Assembly: GCF_902364025.1 (NCBI RefSeq)
Contig: NZ_CABJCG010000001.1
Span: 744,001-808,000 of the forward strand
Direction: 5' to 3'
Source: Enterocloster lavalensis
GTDB taxonomy: Bacteria > Bacillota > Clostridia > Lachnospirales > Lachnospiraceae
DNA: 64,000 nt
Each line of letters starts with the position of its first letter. The stretch's first letter is position 1. The notes below the pieces were generated by a model. The model was not told the origin of the DNA, did not search any database, and saw only the letters and a program-made list of their open reading frames with translations. The translations under genes were made by a program, and so were the position numbers. This document shows, piece after piece, positions 49,239-56,973 of the stretch.

Positions 49239-51422
49239 CTAATACACACAAATTTCAAAGACCTCGGCCCTCCTGGCTCCGTATGTACCGCGGATTTCCA
49301 GGGTCAGCCCCGTCACCGTAATACCGTCCTGGGGCAGAGCCCTCCAGGTTCTGTTCCAGTTGTCCTCAAGAACCGCTATCTCTCTCCTGCTTCCGTCCGG
49401 CAGGATTCCATAGATCACCGCGCTCTTTACAAGCTCCGACGGCATGCCGGTCCGCGGAAGGAATTTATGGTGGTCGTCCCACATGGAGGCTCTGGAGGAA
49501 TTCAGCTCTCTGGACAGGTCCGGATTGAAGAATACAAGAATCTCCCTGACAGTCCTGGGCTCCTGAAAATCCAGTCTGATCCACGGAAATTCCCCTCCCT
49601 CCCCAAACGCCGGCCCGGATATCCAGGACCCCGGCTCTCTCCACGGGCGGTTGTAGCCGTTCACCACGTTGGACTCGCCGTAAAGTCCGCAGTCATCCGG
49701 CAGCTTCAGGCAGGGGTAGCAGTATTGGGGGCTGTCCTCCCGCCCCAGCAAAAACCCGGTCAGCTGCTCCTCCCCGGTCACAACGGACACGGACTGGTTT
49801 CCGGAAAACTCCAGGGTAATAAAGCCGTCCGCAACCCCCTCCGGAATCGGAAAGCTGACCCAGCTTTTCCCCTCCGGGATCACGGTTTTCATGGTTCCCA
49901 AACGGCTGCCCAGAGCCAGCCTAGAAGGCACGTCGCTCCGATAGCACTGGTAGGAGACCTCTGTGGTTTGTCCGCTCTCCACCAGGAACTCCGTCCCCGC
50001 CGCCCGCCGGGGAAACACCAAAATTCCGCCGTCCGACAAGGAAAATGTTCCCGTCTCCCCAAGTGCTCCCCGGCACTCCGCGCCGGAGGAGGAAACAATG
50101 GCTTCCTGCGCCAGATCCCCCTCCTCATGGTACCGGATTCCAGGGATCATCATATCGTTTCTCAAAAGGGTCTGCTGAACTCCCTGAATCTCTTCCGCTG
50201 CCAGATCCCCCGGCCGCTTCCCCAGCTCGATGCACCGTGCCGCCAGCGTACCGGCCGCCTGGCCGGACAGAGCGCAGGTATTCATAATCCGCGTGGAGGC
50301 GAACGCCACATGGCTCACGCCGATGTCCCTGCCCGCAAACAGCAGGTTGGAATCGCAGGTTGGATAAAGGCAGCCCAGGGGAACGGCGTACACCTGAACC
50401 GGAATCTGCGTACAGTTGTCCTCCTCCGTCTTAAATCCGTGGGACGGGTGAAAATCCAGGTACCACCCGCCGTAGAACGCGCCGTCCTCAAACGCTCTGT
50501 GCTCCAGAATATCCTGCTGGGTCAATATTTTTTTCGTGATAAAGCGCCGGCTCTCCCGCTTGCCCGGCATGTTTCCCTCCCAGCTGAGGGTCAGACAGTC
50601 CGCGTCGTAGCGTCCGCTGTTTTTGATATAGTCCCAGACACCGGCCGTAAACCGCTTCAGTTCCAGACCGATCTCCTGGGCCTCACGGATGGTGTCCGCC
50701 ATTCCTCCGGTCTCAAACCACCAGTAGTCGCAGCCGTCCATCTTCTCATTGGCGATCCGGCCGCCCTTTCCCAGCAGCTCCTCGATGGTTTCCCGGGGAT
50801 AAGCATAGTCGGGGGCGATGTAGGAAACCGGATGGTCTTCCCTCTTGGTGAAGAAAAACAGCGTGCTCCCAAAGGTGGTGCGCTCCTCCTCCACCGGCGC
50901 AAAGGACTCCCCGTAGGTGTCTCTGCTCTCCTTGCCCATCCGGTAGGGCAGCCCGGCCATGGCTCCCAGGGAACCGTCCCCGGTGGCGTCGATGTAATAC
51001 GCGCCCTCAAACCGCAGCTCCTTTTCCGTCATCATCTGAAACCCCGACACCCAGGCGATCCGGCCCTGGCCGTCCGTCTCCATCCCGCTAATGTGCGTAT
51101 TCAAATACAGCTTCAGATTGGGCTCGGATAAGACCTGTTCCAGAAGCACGTCGTCCCAGAACACCGGATTGCCTTCCTGATTCAGATAGAGATTGCGGAG
51201 CTTTAATTCTCCCCAGATTCCCATCTCCTCGCCGTAAAGATTCCCCGCCCCTGTGGCGCCTCTTGTCCATACCCGTATCTCGCTGCTGGAATTGCCGCCC
51301 AGCACCGGCCGGTCCGTTGCAAGGACCGTTTTCTTTCCCAACCTTGCGGCCGCCAGCGCGGCGCATATCCCGCCCGGCCCTCCGCCTGCTACTACTACCT
51401 CTGCCTCTACCCGTTCCGTCAC
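49239..51422 (-). CDS. FAD-dependent oxidoreductase with C-terminal beta-sandwich
   Basis: A 727-residue protein of the FAD_oxidored (PF12831) type. The N-terminus has the dinucleotide fold EVVVAGGGPGGICAALAAARLGKKTVL, then VLGGNSSSEIRVW, YIDATGDGSLGAMAG, and a second FAD contact LLFAGRDIGVSHVAFASTRIMNTCALSGQAAG. Residues ~540-727 look like a galactose-binding/F5-8C-like sandwich (WISGPAFGEGGEFPWIRLDFQEPRTVREI). No signal peptide. It is the first gene of the operon with the ABC importer, so it probably oxidises the imported compound, perhaps a modified sugar; the reaction is unknown. The AraC regulator is divergent. Confidence 0.85.
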   Translation of the reverse strand: MTERVEAEVVVAGGGPGGICAALAAARLGKKTVLATDRPVLGGNSSSEIRVWTRGATGAGNLYGEEMGIWGELKLRNLYLNQEGNPVFWDDVLLEQVLSEPNLKLYLNTHISGMETDGQGRIAWVSGFQMMTEKELRFEGAYYIDATGDGSLGAMAGLPYRMGKESRDTYGESFAPVEEERTTFGSTLFFFTKREDHPVSYIAPDYAYPRETIEELLGKGGRIANEKMDGCDYWWFETGGMADTIREAQEIGLELKRFTAGVWDYIKNSGRYDADCLTLSWEGNMPGKRESRRFITKKILTQQDILEHRAFEDGAFYGGWYLDFHPSHGFKTEEDNCTQIPVQVYAVPLGCLYPTCDSNLLFAGRDIGVSHVAFASTRIMNTCALSGQAAGTLAARCIELGKRPGDLAAEEIQGVQQTLLRNDMMIPGIRYHEEGDLAQEAIVSSSGAECRGALGETGTFSLSDGGILVFPRRAAGTEFLVESGQTTEVSYQCYRSDVPSRLALGSRLGTMKTVIPEGKSWVSFPIPEGVADGFITLEFSGNQSVSVVTGEEQLTGFLLGREDSPQYCYPCLKLPDDCGLYGESNVVNGYNRPWREPGSWISGPAFGEGGEFPWIRLDFQEPRTVREILVFFNPDLSRELNSSRASMWDDHHKFLPRTGMPSELVKSAVIYGILPDGSRREIAVLEDNWNRTWRALPQDGITVTGLTLEIRGTYGARRAEVFEICVY

Positions 51423-51645
51423 CGCAAAATCCCCCTGTGTTTTGTACAGAATAATACTTTTAAATAATTCTGTATATCGGAATTATTTATAGTATTTCTG
51501 ATTTGCGCTTGCACTTTTTTGTGTTTTTTGCTATCTTTTCTATATAGTAACACTTATAAATCCGTTGTGCATTAAATATCCTGCTCTATTTCTGGATTAT
51601 TCTGCAATCTAATCCACATTTGTGCCGGACCGGAAGGGGATTTCC

Positions 51646-52554
51646 ATGAATTGTCATTATCAGAAGATCGCGAACTATCTCGCATTTGCGGAGAAAGAAT
51701 ACAATATTTCCATCTGTATCAAGGATTACTCGGGGTTTATCCCGGTGAACCGGGAGCTGGACGAAGCGCTCCAGCCTTTTCTCACCCACGCCAACGCATT
51801 TTGTATGTACATCAAGTCCGACCGTCATATCTATCACAAATGCCTGACCATGATCCGGAAGATGAACAACCGGTTCCGAAAGGACCGCTGCACATTTTTC
51901 GGCATGTGCCACGCCGGACTCTGCGAGTACGTGACTCCCATCATCAACGGCGACTTTATTATCGGAACCATCAATATCGGATTCTTCGGCGGGTACGACG
52001 CCCTGGCGCTCAACCGGATTCACCACGTGTGCGCCCAGTCTGAACTTCTCTCCGAGGAGGAGGCCGTCCGGCTTTACCGCAAGAGCTTCACGCCGCCCAC
52101 GATCTCCCCGGAGGTGCTCATCCCCACCATGGAGCTGATCGCGGAGTATCTCTCCATGACCTATGACACCATCAAAGACACCCATGACGCCTCCATGCGG
52201 CGGCGAAGCTCCAACGAGGACACGATCCTGTCCCACGCCTCGGAGTACATCCGGCAGAATTTCACCGAGCAGATCCGGGTCTCGGAGCTGGCAGGCTTCT
52301 GCCATTGCAGCGAGTCCCACATCAGTCACATTTTCCGGAAACGGTTTCACGTAAACATCAATTCCTACATCAACAAGGTGCGGGTGGAAGCTTCCAAGGA
52401 CTTCCTGGTGGGCTCCCAGACCTCCATTGCAGACATTGCCCTGAGCGTGGGCTTCTGCGATCCCAACTATTATTCCAGGGTCTTTACCCAGCTGATGGGC
52501 ATCCCGCCCACAGAGTACCGCAGGCGGTTCCGGAAGCAGGGGGTGCAGGACTGA
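51646..52554 (+). CDS. PocR-domain AraC-family transcriptional regulator
   Basis: A 302-residue regulator. The N-terminal half is a PocR sensory domain (YNISICIKDYSGFIP, MYIKSDRHIYHKCLTMIRKM, CHAGLCEYVTPIINGDFIIGTINIG), a PAS-like small-molecule sensor that in PocR binds 1,3-propanediol and in relatives other polyols. The C-terminal ~100 residues are an AraC DNA-binding domain (IRVSELAGFCHCSESHISHIFRKRF, IADIALSVGFCDPNYYSRVF). ATG at 51646 with AAGGGG upstream. It is divergent from the FAD oxidoreductase-ABC operon across an AT-rich 220-bp region and is its likely activator. Confidence 0.9.
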   Translation: MNCHYQKIANYLAFAEKEYNISICIKDYSGFIPVNRELDEALQPFLTHANAFCMYIKSDRHIYHKCLTMIRKMNNRFRKDRCTFFGMCHAGLCEYVTPIINGDFIIGTINIGFFGGYDALALNRIHHVCAQSELLSEEEAVRLYRKSFTPPTISPEVLIPTMELIAEYLSMTYDTIKDTHDASMRRRSSNEDTILSHASEYIRQNFTEQIRVSELAGFCHCSESHISHIFRKRFHVNINSYINKVRVEASKDFLVGSQTSIADIALSVGFCDPNYYSRVFTQLMGIPPTEYRRRFRKQGVQD

Positions 52555-52558
52555 TGAA

Positions 52559-52779
52559 TTGCCGCCGTCGCCATATGCTTCACCGTCTGCCGCCACCGCA
52601 GTCCGCCGCACCGTCGTCCTCCACACCGTCGTCCGCCACCACCGTCCGCCGCACCGTCTGCCGCACCGCAGTCCGCCGCACCGTTTGAGCACCCTCCATC
52701 CGCCGCACCATCTGCCGCCACAACCGTCTGCCGCACCGTCGTCCGCCACCGCCACCGCCGCCGTCCGCCAGAGACGGAG
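52559..52779. repeat. CCG-rich imperfect tandem repeat
   Basis: About 220 bp built from variants of CCGTCTGCCGCA, CCGTCGTCCGCCA and CCGCAGTCCGCCGCA, beginning a few bases after the AraC stop codon. All six frames stay largely open because the unit is a multiple of three and low in stops, which creates spurious open frames. No protein is claimed. Confidence 0.85.
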
Positions 52780-52803
52780 GCCCTGCGGGCACCCGCTCAT
52801 TCG

Positions 52804-52880
52804 CCCATTTACCTGATCACCCATTTAACCGATCATCCATTTAACCGATCCCCCATTTAACCGATCCCCCATTTACCCGC
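52804..52880. repeat. 16-bp tandem repeat, 4.8 copies
   Basis: Units of 16 bp, core CCCATTTAACCGATCC, starting at 52804, 52820, 52836, 52852 and 52868 (partial). Units differ at one to three positions. There are no spacers, so this is a minisatellite, not a CRISPR. Confidence 0.95.
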
Positions 52881-52927
52881 AAAAAGCCGCTGCACAGCCC
52901 GGATTCCTCCGGCCGTACAGCGGCTTT
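52881..52927. terminator. Bidirectional terminator between the AraC gene and leuS
   Basis: AAAAGCCGCTG (52882-52892) and CAGCGGCTTTT (52917-52927) form an 11-bp stem with U-tracts on both strands. Confidence 0.88.
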
Positions 52928-52931
52928 TGTT

Positions 52932-53012
52932 GAATGCAATGGGCCGCGGGCAGAGCCTGCGGCCCATCATTCTCGTATCGATTGTGCCCCGGGCGCAGCC
53001 CGCGGTCAATGG
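52932..53012 (+). repeat. Intergenic palindromic repeat, copy 6 plus a degenerate copy
   Basis: GAATGCAATGGGCCGC, GGGCAGAGCCTGC, GGCCCAT at 52932-52967 is a good copy in plus sense, right after the terminator U-tract. A shorter relative (CGGGCGCAGCCCGCGG, about 52989-53004) follows before the leuS stop codon. Confidence 0.75.
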
Positions 53013-53019
53013 TTTCCCA

Positions 53020-55434
53020 TTATTTGCACACAATATTGATAATCCGCCCCGGAACATAGATTTCCTTCACAATGTTCCCGGTCAGCTTGTCGGCAACAGC
53101 CGCCTTACCCGCGGCGATGGCGTCCTCCTTGGCGATATCGGCTGCCACGCTGATCACGGTTCTGGTCTTACCGTTGACCTGTACGGCGACCTCAATCTCG
53201 TCCTCCTTCATGGCCTCCTCGTCGAATTCCGGCCACTGGGCGTGGAACACGGTGTCCGTGCCGCCCAGCTGCTGCCACAGCTCCTCGCCGATGTGGGGCG
53301 CGAAGGGAGCAAGCAGGATCACGAAGGTTTTTAAGGTCTCCTTGTCGATGCCGCCCTCTTTCTTGGCGATCTCGATCAGCTTGTTGTTGTGCTCCATGAA
53401 GCCGGAGATCACGGTGTTTAAGCTGAACTGGTTAAAGCGCTGCTCGATGTCGTAGACCAGCTTGTGGCGCTCCCTGAGCATTTCCCGGGTAGGCTCCACG
53501 TTCTTGTCCTTGTTGTCCATCACCAGGTTCCAGAAGCGGTTTAAGAAGCGGGAAACGCCCTCGATGCCCCGGTCGTCCCATTCCGCATCCAGCTCCGGCG
53601 GTCCCACGAACAGCTCGTAGAGACGCAGGGAGTCGCAGCCGTAGTCCCGCACCAGGTCGTCCGGGGACACCACGTTGCCCTTGGACTTGCTCATCTTGAT
53701 GCCGTTCTTGCCGGTGATCATACCCTGGTTGAACAGCTTCTTGAAGGGCTCGTCAAAGTCGATGGCTCCGATGTCGCAGAGGAACTTGGTGTAGAACCGG
53801 GAGTACAGAAGGTGCAGCACCGCGTGCTCCACGCCTCCGATATACATGTCCACGGGCAGGTACTTGTCCGCCTTCTCCCTGGACACCAGCTCCTCGTCGT
53901 TGTGGCTGTCCACGTAGCGCAGGAAATACCAGGAGGAACCGGCCCACTGGGGCATGGTGTTGGTCTCCCGCTTGGCAGGAGCGCCGCAGACCGGGCAGGT
54001 GGTGTTCACCCACTCGTCGATGGCAGCCAGCGGGGACTCGCCGGTGCCGGTGGGCTGATAGCTCTCCACATCCGGCAGGCGCAGGGGCAGCTGGTCCTCG
54101 GGAACCGGCACGCAGCCGCACTTGGGGCAGTGGATAATCGGGATCGGCTCGCCCCAGTAGCGCTGGCGGGAGAATACCCAGTCGCGCAGCTTGTAGTTCA
54201 CCGTCTTGTGTCCGAAGCCCTTCTCCTCGATCATGTGGGGGGCTTCCTGTTTCAATACCGCGGACTCCATGCCGTTCCAGTCGCCGGAGTTGATCATCAC
54301 GCCGCTGGCCTCGGTGTAGGCCTCGGTCATATTTTCGATTTCCTTGCCGTCCTTGGCGATGACCTGCACGATGGGCAGGCCGAACTTCTTGGCGAACTCA
54401 AAGTCGCGGTCGTCGTGGGCGGGCACGCACATGATCGCGCCGGTGCCGTAGTCAGCCAGCACGTAATCGGACAGCCAGATGGGCGTCTTGGCCCCGTTTA
54501 AGGGGTTGATGGCGTAGCTGCCGGTGAACACGCCGGTCTTGTCCTTGGCCTGCATGCGGTCCACGTTGGAACGCATGGAAGCGTCGAAGATATACTGCTC
54601 CACCGCCTCGCGGGTCTCGTCGGTGGCCAGGCTCTTCGCCAGCTCGTGCTCCGGGGCCAGCACCATGAAGGTGGCTCCGTAGAGAGTGTCGGGGCGGGTG
54701 GTGTAGACGGTGATCTTCTCATCCCTGCCGTCGATGGGGAAATCCACCTCCGCGCCGTAGGATTTGCCGATCCAGTCGGTCTGCATCTTCTTGACCTTCT
54801 CCGGCCAGTCCAGCTTATCCAGGTCGTTTAACAGGCGCTCCGCGTAGGCGGTGATCTTTAACATCCACTGGCGCAGATTTTTCTTGGTCACCGTGGTGCC
54901 GCAGCGCTCGCAGCAGCCGTTTACCACTTCCTCGTTGGCAAGGCCGGTCTTACAGGAGGGGCACCAGTTGATGGGGAACTCCTTCTCGTAGGCCAGACCC
55001 TTCTTGAACATCTGCACGAAAATCCACTGGGTCCACTTGTAGAACCCGGGGTCCGTGGTGTTTACTTCCATATCCCAGTCGTAGATCGCCGCGATCTGCT
55101 TGATCTGGCGCTTGATGTTTTTGATATTCTCCTCCGTGGACTTGGCCGGGTGAACGCCCATCTTGATGGCGTAGTTCTCAGCCGGCAGGCCGAAGGCGTC
55201 CCATCCCATGGGATGGATCACATATTTGCCCTTTAAGAGCTGGTATCTGCTCCAGACGTCGGAGATCACATAACCTCTCCAGTGGCCCACATGCAGGCCG
55301 CTGCCGGAGGGGTAGGGGAACATGTCCAGGCAGTAGTATTTCTCCTTCTTGCCGTCATTTACGTTGATGGGCTTCGCTTCCCAGTTTTCGCGCCATTTCT
55401 TCTCGATGGCGCTGTGGTTGTACTGTGTAGCCAT
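53020..55434 (-). CDS. leuS: Leucyl-tRNA synthetase
   Basis: Charges tRNA(Leu) with leucine in the cytosol. The 804-residue class-I synthetase has the HIGH-type motif in YPSGSGLHVGHWRGYV, the CP1 editing domain (~220-420, with TTRPDTLYGATFMVLAPEH), a zinc-type CPVCGAP segment, and KMSKS in GIKMSKSKGNVV. ATG at 55434 with GGAGGAAG; the open frame continues upstream only through the T-box leader. Controlled by the T-box before it. Confidence 0.98.
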   Translation of the reverse strand: MATQYNHSAIEKKWRENWEAKPINVNDGKKEKYYCLDMFPYPSGSGLHVGHWRGYVISDVWSRYQLLKGKYVIHPMGWDAFGLPAENYAIKMGVHPAKSTEENIKNIKRQIKQIAAIYDWDMEVNTTDPGFYKWTQWIFVQMFKKGLAYEKEFPINWCPSCKTGLANEEVVNGCCERCGTTVTKKNLRQWMLKITAYAERLLNDLDKLDWPEKVKKMQTDWIGKSYGAEVDFPIDGRDEKITVYTTRPDTLYGATFMVLAPEHELAKSLATDETREAVEQYIFDASMRSNVDRMQAKDKTGVFTGSYAINPLNGAKTPIWLSDYVLADYGTGAIMCVPAHDDRDFEFAKKFGLPIVQVIAKDGKEIENMTEAYTEASGVMINSGDWNGMESAVLKQEAPHMIEEKGFGHKTVNYKLRDWVFSRQRYWGEPIPIIHCPKCGCVPVPEDQLPLRLPDVESYQPTGTGESPLAAIDEWVNTTCPVCGAPAKRETNTMPQWAGSSWYFLRYVDSHNDEELVSREKADKYLPVDMYIGGVEHAVLHLLYSRFYTKFLCDIGAIDFDEPFKKLFNQGMITGKNGIKMSKSKGNVVSPDDLVRDYGCDSLRLYELFVGPPELDAEWDDRGIEGVSRFLNRFWNLVMDNKDKNVEPTREMLRERHKLVYDIEQRFNQFSLNTVISGFMEHNNKLIEIAKKEGGIDKETLKTFVILLAPFAPHIGEELWQQLGGTDTVFHAQWPEFDEEAMKEDEIEVAVQVNGKTRTVISVAADIAKEDAIAAGKAAVADKLTGNIVKEIYVPGRIINIVCK

Positions 55435-55514
55435 AGCTTGCTTCCTCCATTGTTCTTGCTCGGTACGTTTCGTGAGGGGGCGGACGGTTCCGGCCGGCCG
55501 GCTGGCCGTTGTAC

Positions 55515-55776
55515 GAAAAAAGCCCTGCGCCCCTATTGCTAGAGACGCAGGACATAAGCTCCCGCGCGGTACCACTCTGATTCACACGCCGTTTGGCGCA
55601 TGCGCTCGATTCCTTGTATAACGGTCAGGGGCCGGCATTTCTTACGCAGGCTGGATCGCCCTTGGGAAAGCTACTCAGGGGCCAGTTCAAAGAATCCTTC
55701 CCACCGGCTCGCACCCTCCGCCGGCTCTCTGAAGTTCGGAATTCCTCTACTACTCCCCGTCTCAGTATTTATGCTG
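55515..55776 (-). promoter_or_regulatory. T-box riboswitch leader of leuS
   Basis: The minus strand carries the T-box core AGAGTGGTACCGCG (plus 55565-55578) followed by a terminator (CCTGCG...CGCAGG, then GCTTTTTT; 55515-55552) that competes with the antiterminator. Further 5' is stem I with an AGAGAGCCGGCGG/GCGAGCCGG element and GAACUGGCCCCUGAGUAG, where CUG is a plausible Leu specifier codon. Uncharged tRNA(Leu) should stabilise the antiterminator and allow leuS transcription. This explains the lack of genes at 55.44-55.8 kb. Confidence 0.93.
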
Positions 55777-55782
55777 ACTATA

Positions 55783-55811
55783 AATTTAACATATTTGCAG
55801 CGGGGTGTCAA
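55783..55811 (-). promoter_or_regulatory. Promoter of the leuS T-box transcript
   Basis: Minus strand -35 TTGACA (55806-55811), 17-bp spacer, -10 TAAATT (55783-55788). Confidence 0.6.
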
Positions 55812-55820
55812 TGCGTATTC

Positions 55821-56504
55821 TTAACGATTTTTCCCATGATTTTCCCCACCGCCCGAGCGTTTCCACAAGACATAGGAGTAGATTGTGGGAATCAGGATAA
55901 TTGCCACAACAATTACAAAATACGGGCCGGAGCGCCCCATGAGGCCGAAGGCCAGCATAGCCAGACCGCCCAGGGTCCACACGTACCCGGCCAGCCGGTG
56001 GGTCCTGTTCCAGTTGTCCTCGTCGGCCAGGGTCCAGGGCAGCTTGATTCCCAGGGTATAATTCTGTTTGCATTTGGGCATGTAGTTGCCGATGACAATG
56101 AACAGAATCGAGATCGGCACGCTGGTGAGCAGCCCCACGTTCAGCTCCACCCCCACGCCGGACAGCATAGTGATGCACTGGACCAGCACCGCCAGGATCA
56201 CGATGAACCAGCGGGTGATCTGCTTCAGCTCCCGGGAACGGGCGATATTGGCCCGCTTGGGGTCCGCCAGAAAGGCGAAATTGACCACCACCGCCATGAG
56301 CAGCATAAAACCCGGTATCCCGAAGCAGGCCATCAACCGGCTGGAGTAGCCGTTGACCTCTCCCGCGCCGTTCCAGTGGGTTGGCACCTGCTCCGGCAGC
56401 CTGCTGTAAAAGACCAGTGAGATGGCGAAGGGCACCAGGGCCATTCCCCAGTAAACCCAGTCGGAAAATGTCATATTTTTGATCGAACCGCTAATCTTCT
56501 TCAT
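55821..56504 (-). CDS. SdpI-family membrane protein (DUF1648)
   Basis: A 227-residue membrane protein with five to six predicted helices. The DUF1648 part has YSRLPEQVPTHWNGAGEVNGYSSR; the SdpI part has IGNYMPKCKQNYTLGIKLPWTLADEDNWNRTHRLAG. In Bacillus SdpI confers immunity to the SdpC toxin and sequesters the repressor SdpR. No SdpC-like toxin is seen here. GGAGGAAAAAC precedes the ATG, which lies inside the end of the ArsR-type regulator gene. Confidence 0.9.
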   Translation of the reverse strand: MKKISGSIKNMTFSDWVYWGMALVPFAISLVFYSRLPEQVPTHWNGAGEVNGYSSRLMACFGIPGFMLLMAVVVNFAFLADPKRANIARSRELKQITRWFIVILAVLVQCITMLSGVGVELNVGLLTSVPISILFIVIGNYMPKCKQNYTLGIKLPWTLADEDNWNRTHRLAGYVWTLGGLAMLAFGLMGRSGPYFVIVVAIILIPTIYSYVLWKRSGGGENHGKNR

Positions 56505-56769
56505 GTTTTTCCTCCATTAAATCCTGAATCCAGGCCAGTACCTCCTCAAACACGGAGAGGTTCAGCTCATAATAGATATATTTGCCGGATTTGCTGTCAT
56601 CTATCAACCCGGCGTGTCTGAGGATGGACAGATGATGGGAAATGGTGGCTCCCGTAGTGTCGAAATGGGCCACAATCTCCCCGGCCGTGAGCTTTTCCTG
56701 CTTCAACAGGTTTAAAATCTCCCGGCGGGTTGGATCGGACAGCGCTTTAAAGGTATCGGCAAAGGACAT
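56491..56769 (-). CDS. ArsR-family repressor (SdpR-like)
   Basis: A 92-residue winged-helix repressor: FKALSDPTRREILNLL, GEIVAHFDTTGATISHHLSILRHAGLI, then the wing SGKYIYYELN. It overlaps the SdpI gene by 14 bp, matching the SdpR-SdpI autorepressor/immunity arrangement of Bacillus. A long palindromic operator lies directly over the start region of its promoter, so autoregulation is likely, relieved when SdpI recruits it to the membrane. Confidence 0.92.
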   Translation of the reverse strand: MSFADTFKALSDPTRREILNLLKQEKLTAGEIVAHFDTTGATISHHLSILRHAGLIDDSKSGKYIYYELNLSVFEEVLAWIQDLMEEKHEED

Positions 56770-56803
56770 GGAGTGCCTCCTTTCTCCCGTTTGACGGTTA
56801 TCA

Positions 56804-56861
56804 TTTAGATATTTTTCTAAATATCTAAACGTATTGTACCACAGTGGAGGCGAACTGTCAA
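56804..56861 (-). promoter_or_regulatory. sdpRI promoter and operator
   Basis: Minus strand -35 TTGACA (56856-56861), 17-bp spacer, -10 TACAAT (56833-56838). Immediately downstream TTTAGATATT (56804-56813) and AATATCTAAA (56820-56829) form a perfect 10-bp inverted repeat, the expected SdpR operator. Confidence 0.85.
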
Positions 56862-56888
56862 TCTGGAAATAACTGGGGTTTCACTGTA

Positions 56889-56923
56889 ATCGCCCCAGGC
56901 TGCGCCAGCGGCCCCTTGCATTC
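56889..56923 (-). repeat. Intergenic palindromic repeat, copy 7
   Basis: Minus-strand sense GAATGCAAGGGGCCGC, TGGCGCAGCCTGG, GGCGAT. It abuts the terminator U-tract of the PTS operon. Confidence 0.82.
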
Positions 56924-56959
56924 AAAAAGAGAAGCAGAGGTTTTCGGCCCCTGCTTCTC
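56924..56959 (-). terminator. Terminator of the glucose-family PTS operon
   Basis: Minus strand GAGAAGCAGGGG and CCTCTGCTTCTC form the stem, followed by TTTTTG. Confidence 0.9.
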
Positions 56960-56973
56960 GCTCTCACTGCTGT

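Noticed and set aside
49224..51131. Plus-strand 635-residue open frame
   Set aside because: Antisense to the FAD oxidoreductase, whose motifs are complete; composition is typical of a reverse-frame artefact.
51586..52824. Minus-strand 412-residue open frame through the CCG repeat
   Set aside because: Antisense to the AraC regulator and extended by the stop-poor tandem repeat; not a credible protein.
52804..52880. Possible CRISPR array
   Set aside because: The 16-bp units are directly adjacent, with no spacers and no cas genes in the window.
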